From Spirochaetales bacterium (GTDB lineage Bacteria; Spirochaetota; Spirochaetia; DSM-27196; PWMO01): a stretch of 16,651 nt of DNA. Position 1 is the first letter of the stretch. Every line of letters starts with the position of its first letter. Where the stretch lies: contig SKLB01000128.1 of NCBI GenBank assembly GCA_007123465.1, positions 1 through 16,651 on the forward strand. Reading direction: 5' to 3'. A model generated the notes under the pieces. The model had not been told where the DNA came from and searched no databases. It saw only the letters and a list, made by a program, of their open reading frames with translations. This document shows positions 1-6,984 of this stretch, in pieces. The position numbers were made by a program, and so were the translations under genes.

Positions 1-7
1 ACGCGAT

Positions 8-36
8 TTGACAAAGCCTGGTGATGGAAATATACT
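8..36 (+). promoter_or_regulatory. sigma70-type promoter of the flaA pair
   Basis: The sequence shows TTGACA at 8-13, a 17-bp spacer, and TATACT at 31-36. This is 6/6 and 5/6 against the housekeeping consensus with ideal spacing. Transcription would start near 43, giving a leader of about 46 nt before the ATG at 89. The TTG inside the -35 box opens the longest reading frame of flaA paralogue 1, which argues against that TTG being the real start codon. Whether a flagellar sigma28 promoter lies further upstream cannot be seen from this window. Confidence 0.8.
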
Positions 37-76
37 TTGGAGTGCTATGCGCTCGCACCTACCAACGATGATGAGG

Positions 77-82
77 AAGGAG
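77..82 (+). promoter_or_regulatory. ribosome binding site fixing the flaA paralogue 1 start
   Basis: AAGGAG at 77-82 lies 6 nt before the ATG at 89-91. It decides between several in-frame candidates (TTG at 8, ATGs at 47, 68 and 71, and ATG at 89). Only the ATG at 89 has a strong, well-spaced site, and it begins directly at a signal peptide. Confidence 0.8.
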
Positions 83-88
83 AAAGGA

Positions 89-820
89 ATGAAACAGGGT
101 ATTCGCCTGTTCGTCTGTGTTCTGGCGCTGCTCATTTTGGGCTCATCGCCGCTGTTGGCTCAGACGCGTCGGCCGATGATAAACTCGGTCGTTCTGGACG
201 ACTTCAACGACCCCTCCAGCCTGTGGATGGTTCGTGGAAGCCGCTTCGTCAATGACGACCTGCTGGATTGGGAATGGGTACGCGCCTGGCCGGAAGCCCT
301 TCACCGCACCGAACCGGAAGACGTGACGCTGCGCTCGCTCGGCATTCGCGCCGGCTTCAACCGCATCGGATACAACTATCTTGAGATCATCCCGGCGCAG
401 GAGAACGAGGACGGTGAGCTGGTTGCAAGAACTATTCCTCTGCCCGGTACGGCACAGTCAATCGATATGTGGGTCTGGGGTTCCAATCGTGACTACTATG
501 TCGATATCCAGCTGCGCGATCATCGCGGTATTGTGCACACTCTGCGCGTGGGAGACATAAACTACCGCGGGTGGGACAACATCTTTGTAGACGTCCCCAC
601 CTGGATACCGCAGCAGGTGAGTTACGTTCCGCAGCGCCGCGGCCTTGAGCTGGTCAAGATAGTTCTGTGGACGCGACCAACAGAACGCGTCAACGAGTTC
701 TACGTCTATCTGGACGAGCTTCGCGTGGTAACCAACCTGGCGGAGGACTACTGGGATGGCGAGCAGTTGGGTGATCCGGAGGCCGTTGAGCAGCTCTGGA
801 ACGAAGCGCGCGGAATGTAG
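89..820 (+). CDS. flaA: Flagellar filament outer-layer protein FlaA, paralogue 1
   Basis: This 243-residue protein is a FlaA-family sheath protein of the spirochaete periplasmic flagellum. In the family, FlaA is exported by Sec and coats or stiffens the FlaB core filament. What is seen: a basic start and hydrophobic stretch at residues 1-24 with likely cleavage after PLLA (24/25); the family-like VLDDFNDPSSLW at about 35-46; a WVWGSN segment at 128-133; NYRGW at 158-162; and FYVYLDELRVVTNL at 204-217 near the C-terminus. Residues 127-217 match paralogue 2 without gaps, with a constant offset of four. The ATG at 89 is chosen over upstream starts because of its ribosome site and signal peptide. 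It is first in a two-gene operon behind a sigma70-type promoter. The family call is firm; which numbered FlaA it matches in Treponema is not decidable here. Confidence 0.9.
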   Translation: MKQGIRLFVCVLALLILGSSPLLAQTRRPMINSVVLDDFNDPSSLWMVRGSRFVNDDLLDWEWVRAWPEALHRTEPEDVTLRSLGIRAGFNRIGYNYLEIIPAQENEDGELVARTIPLPGTAQSIDMWVWGSNRDYYVDIQLRDHRGIVHTLRVGDINYRGWDNIFVDVPTWIPQQVSYVPQRRGLELVKIVLWTRPTERVNEFYVYLDELRVVTNLAEDYWDGEQLGDPEAVEQLWNEARGM

Positions 821-831
821 GAGAGGCGGCA

Positions 832-1542
832 ATGAAACAAACACTATTTCTTACGGCCCTGATTGCCCTGATGGCTGCGGGCGGCTCGCTGGTTGCACAG
901 GAAGTCAACGATATCCAGCCGGATCAGCTGGGGCAGGATACCGCCCAGCAGGCTCTGCAGGAAGTCTCGATCTCGCGATTTGAGGACCCAGGTTTCTGGC
1001 GCACGTACGTGCCGCACGATGCCGGCGTGATCAGGCACCGACGGCTCGAGGGCGGGCCAATGGACAAGGAGCCGATCGAGGCCGAAGTAGCCGCCGGAAT
1101 CGAGATTCCCGATGAATACGTGCTGGGTATCAAGACCGAGTTTTTCCGCCGCGGCGTAACCAATATCTACGTTGAGGCTATCCGACCCCTGCCGGTGCCG
1201 GGGATTGCCAAGACGCTCTCGGTGTGGGTGGTCGGACGCAACTTCAACCACGAGCTGTACGCCATTATCCGCGACCAGTTCGGCAACCAGGGGCAGCTCT
1301 ACATGGGCCGCATGAACTTCTCCGGCTGGCGCCGCATGACAACCGCGATTCCGCCCAACATCATGCAGCGTAACGTGCACTATCCGCACCTGGCAGGTAT
1401 CGAAATTCTCGGATTCTTGATCCGCCCCGCGATGCTGGAGACCTACGGCTCGTATTACGTGTATTTCGATGGCCTGCGCGTCATGACGGACCTCTTCACC
1501 GAAGAAAGTCGTGATCCCGACGACATGGTGGACGGCTGGTAG
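832..1542 (+). CDS. flaA: Flagellar filament outer-layer protein FlaA, paralogue 2
   Basis: A second FlaA-family protein of 236 residues, predicted to be exported to the periplasm as part of the flagellar sheath. The N-terminus (1-22) is a signal peptide with likely cleavage after SLVA. Shared family segments are VWVVGRN at 131-137, RDQFGNQG at 147-154, NFSGW at 162-166 and YYVYFDGLRVMTDL at 208-221. The N-terminal third has little obvious similarity to paralogue 1 and carries a Q/D-rich stretch (about 24-44). The ribosome site AGGAGAGG at 819-826 overlaps the stop codon of the first gene and lies 5 nt before the ATG, so translation is probably coupled. The gene is followed after 36 nt by the convergent tatD stop; no strong terminator is visible there. 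The two products may form a mixed sheath, which is inference. Confidence 0.9.
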   Translation: MKQTLFLTALIALMAAGGSLVAQEVNDIQPDQLGQDTAQQALQEVSISRFEDPGFWRTYVPHDAGVIRHRRLEGGPMDKEPIEAEVAAGIEIPDEYVLGIKTEFFRRGVTNIYVEAIRPLPVPGIAKTLSVWVVGRNFNHELYAIIRDQFGNQGQLYMGRMNFSGWRRMTTAIPPNIMQRNVHYPHLAGIEILGFLIRPAMLETYGSYYVYFDGLRVMTDLFTEESRDPDDMVDGW

Positions 1543-1578
1543 AACAAGAGCGGTCCGCGCGTTTGCCGCTGCTGCTGT

Positions 1579-2406
1579 TCAGCGTTCTTGCCGGGGGGCC
1601 AGCGGTGCAGTGGGAAACAGACGCGCGAAGTTCTCGGCCACGGCGCAGATTAATCGGTCAAGCGGCTGCTGCCTGATTGCCGCCAGCGCCCCGTAGGTGT
1701 GAGCGATGTAGCCCGGATGATTGGGTCTGCCGCGCGCGGGCAGCGGAGCCAGAAAGGGCGCATCGGTTTCAACCAGCAGCGCGTCCAGCGGAACCCTCGC
1801 GGCCGCCAGACGCAGCTGTTCGGCGTTAGCGAACGTCAGATTTCCGGCAAATGACACGTAGAACCCCAGATCAACGCATTTGTCCACGTAGCCGGGTGCC
1901 GCTGAGAAGCAGTGCATGATCCCGCCGCGCGGCGGCGGGCAATCGTGCAGCACGCGGAGAATATCTTCGGTTGCATCCCGGTTGTGGATAATCAGCGGTA
2001 AATCAAACTCATGCGCAGCGTGCAGCTGCGCCTCAAACAGCGCGTACTGCGCCGCGGCGTGATCGCGTCCGCGGAACCAGTCCAGACCGGTTTCTCCGAT
2101 AGCCACCACGGCCGGGTTGGCCACCGCATTGCGGATACTGTGCAGCGCAGTGTCGACAGTGACGCGCTCGGCTTCAGCGGGATGCACCCCTGCGCTGTGT
2201 ACAACGTGCGGGAATCCGGTGGCCGCCTCGAGTCTCTGCGGCAGATCCCAGGCATTGATGCCGATGTCCAGCAGCGCGCGCATGCCGGCGTCAAAGCAGC
2301 GCGTCAGTATATCGCGCAGCGGCACGCCGCGGCCGGCGGTGACAGTGAGATGGCAGTGCGAGTCAATAGTGCCGGCCAGCGCCAGCAGGTGCTTCAGGTG
2401 ATCCAT
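1579..2406 (-). CDS. tatD: TatD-family metal-dependent deoxyribonuclease
   Basis: A 275-residue TatD/YcfH-type hydrolase with a TIM-barrel fold and a divalent metal centre. Family members act as DNases, and some have been linked to DNA repair or D-aminoacyl ends. The expected ligands are all present: H17 and H19 in DSHCHL, E105 in GETGLDW, H141 in IIHNRDA, H165 in MHCFSA, and D215 in ETDAPFLAP. The start at 2406 is preferred because the DSHCHL motif then falls at residues 15-20, as usual, with a GGAG sequence about 13 nt upstream. An ATG at 2454 would add 16 residues and overlap the preceding ligase gene. It lies 31 nt after the acyl-CoA ligase stop and is probably cotranscribed with it. Physiological substrate is unknown. 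Confidence 0.9.
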   Translation of the reverse strand: MDHLKHLLALAGTIDSHCHLTVTAGRGVPLRDILTRCFDAGMRALLDIGINAWDLPQRLEAATGFPHVVHSAGVHPAEAERVTVDTALHSIRNAVANPAVVAIGETGLDWFRGRDHAAAQYALFEAQLHAAHEFDLPLIIHNRDATEDILRVLHDCPPPRGGIMHCFSAAPGYVDKCVDLGFYVSFAGNLTFANAEQLRLAAARVPLDALLVETDAPFLAPLPARGRPNHPGYIAHTYGALAAIRQQPLDRLICAVAENFARLFPTAPLAPRQER

Positions 2407-2437
2407 AGCCGGAGCTACTCTCCTGCAGGTGTGGCGC

Positions 2438-4171
2438 TCAGTGCTGCTGTTCACCCTCTACGGCGTGGCGCTTGATTTTTTTGGTAGTAGTCATCTCCAT
2501 GGGCTCATCGAGCAGCTCCACCCGATTGATCCGCTGGTAGGGTGTCATCTCGTGGTTCACCTCGGCAACAATCGCGTTGACGCGCTCTTCAATCGCTTTG
2601 CGGCCCGCCTCGCCGCGCTGCAGCTGCTGTTCAAACAGCTCCTGATTGGGATAGATCAGTGCCTCGATCTGTTCAACCTTTTTGTGCGGATCGTCCTGAT
2701 AGCCGCGTACCATGATCTGCTCGACCTCGTCATAGAGCTGGAAGTTGTTCTCGATCTCTTCGGGGTAGACGTTCTTGCCACCCTCGGTGACAATCAGGTT
2801 CTTGGCGCGGCCGGTGAGATAGAGGTAGTTTTCGCTGTCCAGGTAGCCGATATCGCCGGTCTTGAAGTAGCCGTCGTCGGTGAAGACTTCGGCGGTCTCC
2901 TCGGGCATATTGTAGTAGCCCTGCATGACCATCGGTCCTTTAACCACAATTTCTCCTGCACCGCGTTCATCGGGATCGATGATTTTCATATCGACCTCGG
3001 GGATCACCCGGCCTACGCTGGTCTCCTTGTAATGGTCTGTTGGATTGAGGGTCAGAATCGGTGCTGTCTCGGTCAAGCCGTAGCCCTGTACAAAGTCGAT
3101 GCCGAGCTGATTGTAACGCCGAAAAACGCTCGGCGCCAGCGGTCCGCCGCCGGAGATGCAGATCCGCACCGTAGCCAGTGATGCCTTGTCCAGTACGCTG
3201 TGAAAGATCTTCTTGCCGGGATTCTTGCCGGTAAGCTTCTTGATCAGGCCGCTGAGCCCCATCAGGAATCGAATCAGAGCGTAAACTACAATGCCTTTTT
3301 CGCGTACGCCGCGCATGATGCCGTTCAGCACCTTGTTAAACAGCATCGGCACACCGAGAAACATGCTGACGCGTGCCTCCTTCAGGTCGTGCAGAATCTG
3401 CTTTATCACCATGCGCTTGCCGAACACGAGTTCGGCTCCTACCGACATGCTCTCGATGAACACCGCCAGCATAGAGTACGAGTGGTGCAGGGGCAAAAGC
3501 GCGTAGAAGATGTCGGTGTGGTAGATGCCGAGGTTGGCCTGTGCCAGAAGGCAGTCCGAGACAAAATTGGCGTGTGTCAGCATGACGCCCTTGGGCCGCC
3601 CGGTTGTGCCCGAGGTAAACAGAATAGCGGCCAGGTCATCTTCGGCTGCGGGCTTGATCTTGTAGTCGCGTTTGGCTTCGAGATGATAGAGGTACGGCTC
3701 CTGGCTGCTGGAGAGACTGAACACGCCGCGCGGGGCGGCCTTGCGCGTGCGGAAGTGGTCAAAACGCTCTTCATCGATGAACAGCACCCGGGCCTCCGAA
3801 ACCGACAGCAGCCGCTCGATTTCGGCGTCTTTCAGCTGGTAGTCTATCGGTACAACCGTGGCGCCGGCAAACAGCGTCGCCATGTAGGCAATCGCCCACT
3901 CGGGGCTGTTCTTGCCGCTGACCGCCACCTTGTCTCCGTGGTCTATCTTGACCGAACGCAGAAAATTTGCCACCCGCAGAATGATCTGCTGCGCTTCACT
4001 GAATGTCATGCTGATTCGCTCGGGGTCGTAGACCGTGTAGCATTGTCGATCGGGAAAGCGTTCTGCGGTGATGGTGAATAGTTCGGCCAGCGTGGGCCAT
4101 GTGCCGTTGAAGTGCGTTCCACGATACTGGTCGAGGAAGCTCCAAGGGGTGTTGTGTTGCGTGCTTTTCAT
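2438..4171 (-). CDS. Long-chain acyl-CoA ligase-type AMP-forming synthetase
   Basis: A 577-residue member of the ANL adenylating superfamily. The reaction expected is carboxylate + ATP + CoA to acyl-CoA, AMP and pyrophosphate, and the overall pattern is that of fatty-acid CoA ligases (FadD-like). Seen motifs: the P-loop LFTSGTTGRPKG at 184-195, GYGLTET at 363-369, YFKTGD at 435-440, TGRAKNLIVTEGGKNVYPEEIE at about 453-474, and the C-terminal lysine region TTTKKIKRH at 561-569. There is no signal peptide. A hydrophobic/basic stretch at about 294-312 could touch the membrane. The ATG at 4171 has AGGGA about 5 nt upstream. In spirochaetes such enzymes may activate scavenged fatty acids for phospholipid or lipoprotein synthesis; chain-length preference cannot be read from sequence, and acyl-ACP transfer is an alternative. 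tatD follows in the same transcript. Confidence 0.88.
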   Translation of the reverse strand: MKSTQHNTPWSFLDQYRGTHFNGTWPTLAELFTITAERFPDRQCYTVYDPERISMTFSEAQQIILRVANFLRSVKIDHGDKVAVSGKNSPEWAIAYMATLFAGATVVPIDYQLKDAEIERLLSVSEARVLFIDEERFDHFRTRKAAPRGVFSLSSSQEPYLYHLEAKRDYKIKPAAEDDLAAILFTSGTTGRPKGVMLTHANFVSDCLLAQANLGIYHTDIFYALLPLHHSYSMLAVFIESMSVGAELVFGKRMVIKQILHDLKEARVSMFLGVPMLFNKVLNGIMRGVREKGIVVYALIRFLMGLSGLIKKLTGKNPGKKIFHSVLDKASLATVRICISGGGPLAPSVFRRYNQLGIDFVQGYGLTETAPILTLNPTDHYKETSVGRVIPEVDMKIIDPDERGAGEIVVKGPMVMQGYYNMPEETAEVFTDDGYFKTGDIGYLDSENYLYLTGRAKNLIVTEGGKNVYPEEIENNFQLYDEVEQIMVRGYQDDPHKKVEQIEALIYPNQELFEQQLQRGEAGRKAIEERVNAIVAEVNHEMTPYQRINRVELLDEPMEMTTTKKIKRHAVEGEQQH

Positions 4172-4212
4172 AGCGGTTCCCTGTGAGTTGGTCTTGAATT
4201 GCCGATATGGCT

Positions 4213-4241
4213 ATTGTAACACGGACGCGGAGGTCTGTCGC
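4213..4241 (-). promoter_or_regulatory. Promoter of the acyl-CoA ligase-tatD pair
   Basis: Read on the minus strand: GCGACA (4241-4236), a 17-bp spacer, and TACAAT (4218-4213), preceded by TGT, so an extended -10 is also present. The -10 matches 5/6 and the -35 4/6. Transcription would start near 4206 and leave about 35 nt of leader containing the ribosome site AGGGA. This supports the ligase and tatD being a unit separate from the HD-GYP gene upstream. The 93-bp gap also holds a 12-bp palindrome (ACGGCGCGCCGT) just after the HD-GYP stop, without a following T-run, which is a poor terminator. Confidence 0.6.
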
Positions 4242-4264
4242 CCCGCAACGGCGCGCCGTGCCGA

Positions 4265-5497
4265 TCAGTATTCGTACTTGCGGCGGATCGAGGCTACCAC
4301 GTCCTGCATGCCCAGAAAAATCTCAACCAGCTCGGGGTCAAACTGGCTGCCGGCGTTCTGCTGCAGGTACTCCAGTGCGCGCTCTTCAACCCACGGATTC
4401 TTGTAAGAACGCTCGGAAATCAGTGCGTCAAACACGTCGGCAATTGACACTATCCGCGCGCTGACGGGGATCTCCTCGGCGCGTTTGCCCGCGCCGAACT
4501 CTATGCTGCTGAGCTGCAGCGATTTAACTCTTCCCGGATAACCGCTCCCGTCCCAGCGCTCGTGGTGATTCAGTATGACCTCGCGCGCTATCTGGTCCCA
4601 CGGTGAATCGGCGCGGCTGAACAGCCGTGCGCCGAGAACGGTGTGCCATTTCAGCACGGTCTGTTCTTCTGCGGTGAGCGCGCTGCGCTTCTGCAGGATT
4701 GCATCGCTGATTGCAATTTTCCCGATATCGTGCAGCATCGCCGCGGTCTTGATCATGCCGCGGTTGCGCCGCATGGTGCGTTCGGGAATGCTGCGCTGCT
4801 GCGCCCAGATTTCGTAGAGCTCGGCAGCGTACGCGCCAACTCGCTTGGCGTGGCGGCTGGTCTCGTAGGGATCGCGGAGCTCGGCCAGTTCAACCATTCG
4901 CAGTACCATTTCCTTACTCATGCGCGCGGTTTCGATGGCGTTGGCGGCATGGCGAGCAAACTGATTGACGTAGCGTCGGTCCTGTTCGGAGAACGGCACC
5001 ACCTGGCCTTGGTTATCCAGCGCGTTGATCAGCTGCAGCACTCCCACAACTTTGGCCGAGCGCGTGATCAGCGGGACAATCAGCATCGAACCGGTGGTGT
5101 AGTCCGACTTCTGGTCAAACGACGGATTGAAGGAGTAGTCCACGTCGCTGTGAATGTGATAGACGTCATCGATCAGCAGCGACTCGCCGCTGGAGGCAAC
5201 GTAGCCGGCCAGTGAACGGTTGTCCAACGGCAGGCTGCGGCTGGAGTAGACGTAGCGCGACTCAGCCTGGTTGCGGGCAAACAGCGTATCGTTCTGTACG
5301 TAGCTGAAAAAAAGCCGCTGCTTTGAGATCAGGTAGAGCGTTCCGGCATCAGCCTTGACAAAACGGCGGCTCTCGTACAGCACGCGCTCCAGCAGTTCGT
5401 CGAGCTCCTGAATATGATGTATCGAGTCAACCGTATCGAGCAGCGCGTTGACGTCGCGAGGTGCTTTGTGGTCCGGTGCATGCGCTTGAGACGACAC
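4265..5497 (-). CDS. GAF domain / HD-GYP phosphodiesterase
   Basis: A 410-residue cytosolic signalling protein. Residues about 20-190 form a GAF sensory domain (including the LVGVLQLIN-like core at 150-158). Residues about 195-400 form an HD-GYP domain, the family that hydrolyses cyclic di-GMP. Catalytic elements seen: H216, the HD pair at 256-257 in MLHDIGK with K260, H285, HHERWDGSGYPG at 311-322, D354 in SIADVFDAL, and YK at 365-366. The GYP tripeptide is intact, so activity is plausible. Between GYP and EEIPVSARI there are about 14 extra residues compared with the shortest family form. No ATG lies before the GAF domain; the frame runs back into the ybaK gene to 5665, so the GTG at 5497 is chosen, although it lacks a clear ribosome site. 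It follows ybaK by 46 nt. The ligand of the GAF domain is unknown. Confidence 0.83.
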   Translation of the reverse strand: MSSQAHAPDHKAPRDVNALLDTVDSIHHIQELDELLERVLYESRRFVKADAGTLYLISKQRLFFSYVQNDTLFARNQAESRYVYSSRSLPLDNRSLAGYVASSGESLLIDDVYHIHSDVDYSFNPSFDQKSDYTTGSMLIVPLITRSAKVVGVLQLINALDNQGQVVPFSEQDRRYVNQFARHAANAIETARMSKEMVLRMVELAELRDPYETSRHAKRVGAYAAELYEIWAQQRSIPERTMRRNRGMIKTAAMLHDIGKIAISDAILQKRSALTAEEQTVLKWHTVLGARLFSRADSPWDQIAREVILNHHERWDGSGYPGRVKSLQLSSIEFGAGKRAEEIPVSARIVSIADVFDALISERSYKNPWVEERALEYLQQNAGSQFDPELVEIFLGMQDVVASIRRKYEY

Positions 5498-5503
5498 GCC
5501 TAT

Positions 5504-5532
5504 AGTGTACGCTTTGCAGAGCCCTTGTGCAA
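5504..5532 (-). promoter_or_regulatory. Possible internal promoter before the HD-GYP gene
   Basis: On the minus strand TTGCAC (5532-5527) is separated by 17 bp from TACACT (5509-5504). Matches are 3/6 and 4/6. A start site about 7 nt downstream of the -10 would fall on or next to the GTG at 5497. This is a weak match and is listed because the HD-GYP start has no ribosome site and sits 46 nt from its upstream neighbour. Confidence 0.25.
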
Positions 5533-5543
5533 ATCGTCCTTCC

Positions 5544-6008
5544 TCAGGTGAGATCGGCAAACCGCGCGCCGACAAACTGCGCCAGCACTGTCGGTGCAAT
5601 ACGGATCTGGGCACCGCGAACACCGGCGCTGACGTAGATCCACTGCTGCAGAAGGGCGGTCTCATCGATCAGGGTTGGCAGCGGCGTACGCATGCCGATA
5701 GGCGAGCAGGCGCCGCGCCGGTAGCCGGTAGTGGCAAACAGGTCACGCGAAGCGATCAGCGCTACGCGCTTGTCGGCGCCGGCAGCAGCGGCCTTCCTGG
5801 GGTCCAGCTCCAGCGAGCCGGGGACGCAACAGACCAGCAGACCGGTGCGGTCACCGCGTGCCACAAGCGTCTTGAACAGCTCATCTGCCGTTACGCCGAT
5901 CCTGCGCGCCACCGAGCCGGCGTCCAAAGCAGCGCCGCCGCTGTCGTAGGTTATTACCTCGTGCGCTACACCGTGGGCCTGCAGCAGGCGCGTAACGTTG
6001 GTCTGCAT
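5544..6008 (-). CDS. ybaK: YbaK/EbsC-type Cys-tRNA(Pro) deacylase
   Basis: A 154-residue single-domain editing protein. YbaK-type enzymes remove cysteine (or related small amino acids) mis-attached to tRNA-Pro by prolyl-tRNA synthetase, acting in trans in the cytosol. The catalytic lysine position is K46 in DELFKTLV, which is where the family carries it. Further family segments are VPGSLELDPRKAA at 62-74, a TTGYRRGACSPIG block at 93-105, and VSAGVRGAQIRIAP at 126-139. The start at 6008 gives the usual length; the frame stays open to 6116, but that would overlap pdxA2 and adds no family sequence. Only 4 nt separate it from the pdxA2 stop, so it is cotranscribed with the acid-sugar genes without an obvious functional link. 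Confidence 0.9.
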   Translation of the reverse strand: MQTNVTRLLQAHGVAHEVITYDSGGAALDAGSVARRIGVTADELFKTLVARGDRTGLLVCCVPGSLELDPRKAAAAGADKRVALIASRDLFATTGYRRGACSPIGMRTPLPTLIDETALLQQWIYVSAGVRGAQIRIAPTVLAQFVGARFADLT

Positions 6009-6012
6009 TTGC

Positions 6013-6984
6013 TCAGCGGCCTTCGGCCAGCAGCTGCGCCATGCGGTAGGCGGCGTGCAGGCTGCGGGTGCGCGCGATGCCCTGGTAGGCGATGTCAAAG
6101 GCGGTTCCATGGTCAACCGAGGTCCGAATTATCGGCAGGCCGAGGGTCACGTTGACACCGCCGTCAAAGTCCAGCGTCTTCATCGGGATGTGACCCTGGT
6201 CGTGGTACATACAGACCACTGCGTCGTAGCGTCCGTTTTCCACTGCCTGGTAGAAGACCGTATCGGCGGCGATCGGTCCGTGAGCGTCGATACCGCGCAA
6301 GCGCGCGGCCTGCACCGCGGGCTCGATCTCGCGCGCGTCTTCCTGTCCAAAGAGGCCGTGTTCGCCGGCGTGCGGGTTGAGTCCGGCAACCGCAATTCTG
6401 GCCCGCGGGCGCAACCGCAGCAGCGCGCTGTGGGTCAGCTCGATAACCTGCAGCACGCGCTGCTGCCGCACGCGCTCGATGGCGTCTCGCAGCGGCACAT
6501 GGGTGCTGACGTGGGTTACAATCAGCTTCTCGCAGGCCAGCATCATGGTTGTAGCGCTGGTACCGCACAACTCGGCAATGAACTCGGTATGACCAGAAAA
6601 CCCCGGCTGCGACAGACCGCAGGCTTCTTTATTGATCGGAAGGGTCACCATGGCGTCGATAACGCCGTCCAGCGCCAGGCGGGCGGCGCGTTCAACATAG
6701 GCTATAGCCGCTCTGCCGCTTTCAATAGAGAGCTGCCCGGGGTGTATGTCGGACGGCGACAGCAGCCCGAGATCAAGCACCGCGAGTGTGTTCGCCGGGG
6801 GCCGGGCGGCGGGCTCGGCCAGTGGCGCAAAATCGATGCTGAGACTCAGAGCCTCGCGGGCACGCTCGAGTGCGGCAAGATCGCCGACGGCTACGGTGTC
6901 TGCGCCGAACAGCCCCTCGCTCCACGCCTTGAGCATGAGTTCGGGACCCACCCCGTTTGCATCGCCAATAGTAACCGCAATCAT
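6013..6984 (-). CDS. pdxA2: PdxA2-type 4-phospho-D-threonate/erythronate 3-dehydrogenase
   Basis: A 323-residue PdxA-family NAD-dependent dehydrogenase. PdxA proper oxidises 4-phosphohydroxy-threonine in vitamin B6 synthesis; the PdxA2 group oxidises 4-phospho-D-threonate or -erythronate at C3, and the product decarboxylates to dihydroxyacetone phosphate. Seen: GDANGVGPEL at 7-16 (the usual Pro of GDPxGIGPE is Ala), GHTEF at 131-135, metal ligand positions H162 (THVPL), H205 (NPHAGE) and H261 (YHDQG), and RTSVDHGTAFDIA at 287-299. The assignment to PdxA2 rests on the adjacent acid-sugar kinase gene. The kinase stop and this ATG overlap as TGATG, with GAGGAG about 8 nt upstream, so translation is coupled. 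An extended frame to 7125 lies inside the kinase gene and is rejected. A true B6 role is less likely but cannot be excluded by sequence alone. Confidence 0.87.
   Translation of the reverse strand: MIAVTIGDANGVGPELMLKAWSEGLFGADTVAVGDLAALERAREALSLSIDFAPLAEPAARPPANTLAVLDLGLLSPSDIHPGQLSIESGRAAIAYVERAARLALDGVIDAMVTLPINKEACGLSQPGFSGHTEFIAELCGTSATTMMLACEKLIVTHVSTHVPLRDAIERVRQQRVLQVIELTHSALLRLRPRARIAVAGLNPHAGEHGLFGQEDAREIEPAVQAARLRGIDAHGPIAADTVFYQAVENGRYDAVVCMYHDQGHIPMKTLDFDGGVNVTLGLPIIRTSVDHGTAFDIAYQGIARTRSLHAAYRMAQLLAEGR

Noticed and set aside
8..88. N-terminal extension of flaA paralogue 1 from the TTG at position 8
   Set aside because: The TTG is part of the -35 box, the extension would precede a complete signal peptide, and the good ribosome site points to the ATG at 89.
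1543..1578. Possible terminator between flaA paralogue 2 and tatD
   Set aside because: Only an AGCGG/CCGCT pair with a 12-nt loop and no T-run is present, too weak to call.
2429..3181. 250-residue open frame on the plus strand, rich in Val, Leu and Asp
   Set aside because: It lies fully antisense to the acyl-CoA ligase gene, has no family motif, and its composition is the mirror of GC-rich codon use on the other strand.
3200..4081. 293-residue open frame on the plus strand
   Set aside because: It is antisense to the N-terminal half of the ligase, including the P-loop region, and shows no domain.
4250..4264. Palindrome ACGGCGCGCCGT after the HD-GYP stop as a terminator
   Set aside because: The usable stem is short once a loop is allowed and there is no T-run; it may be chance in GC-rich DNA.
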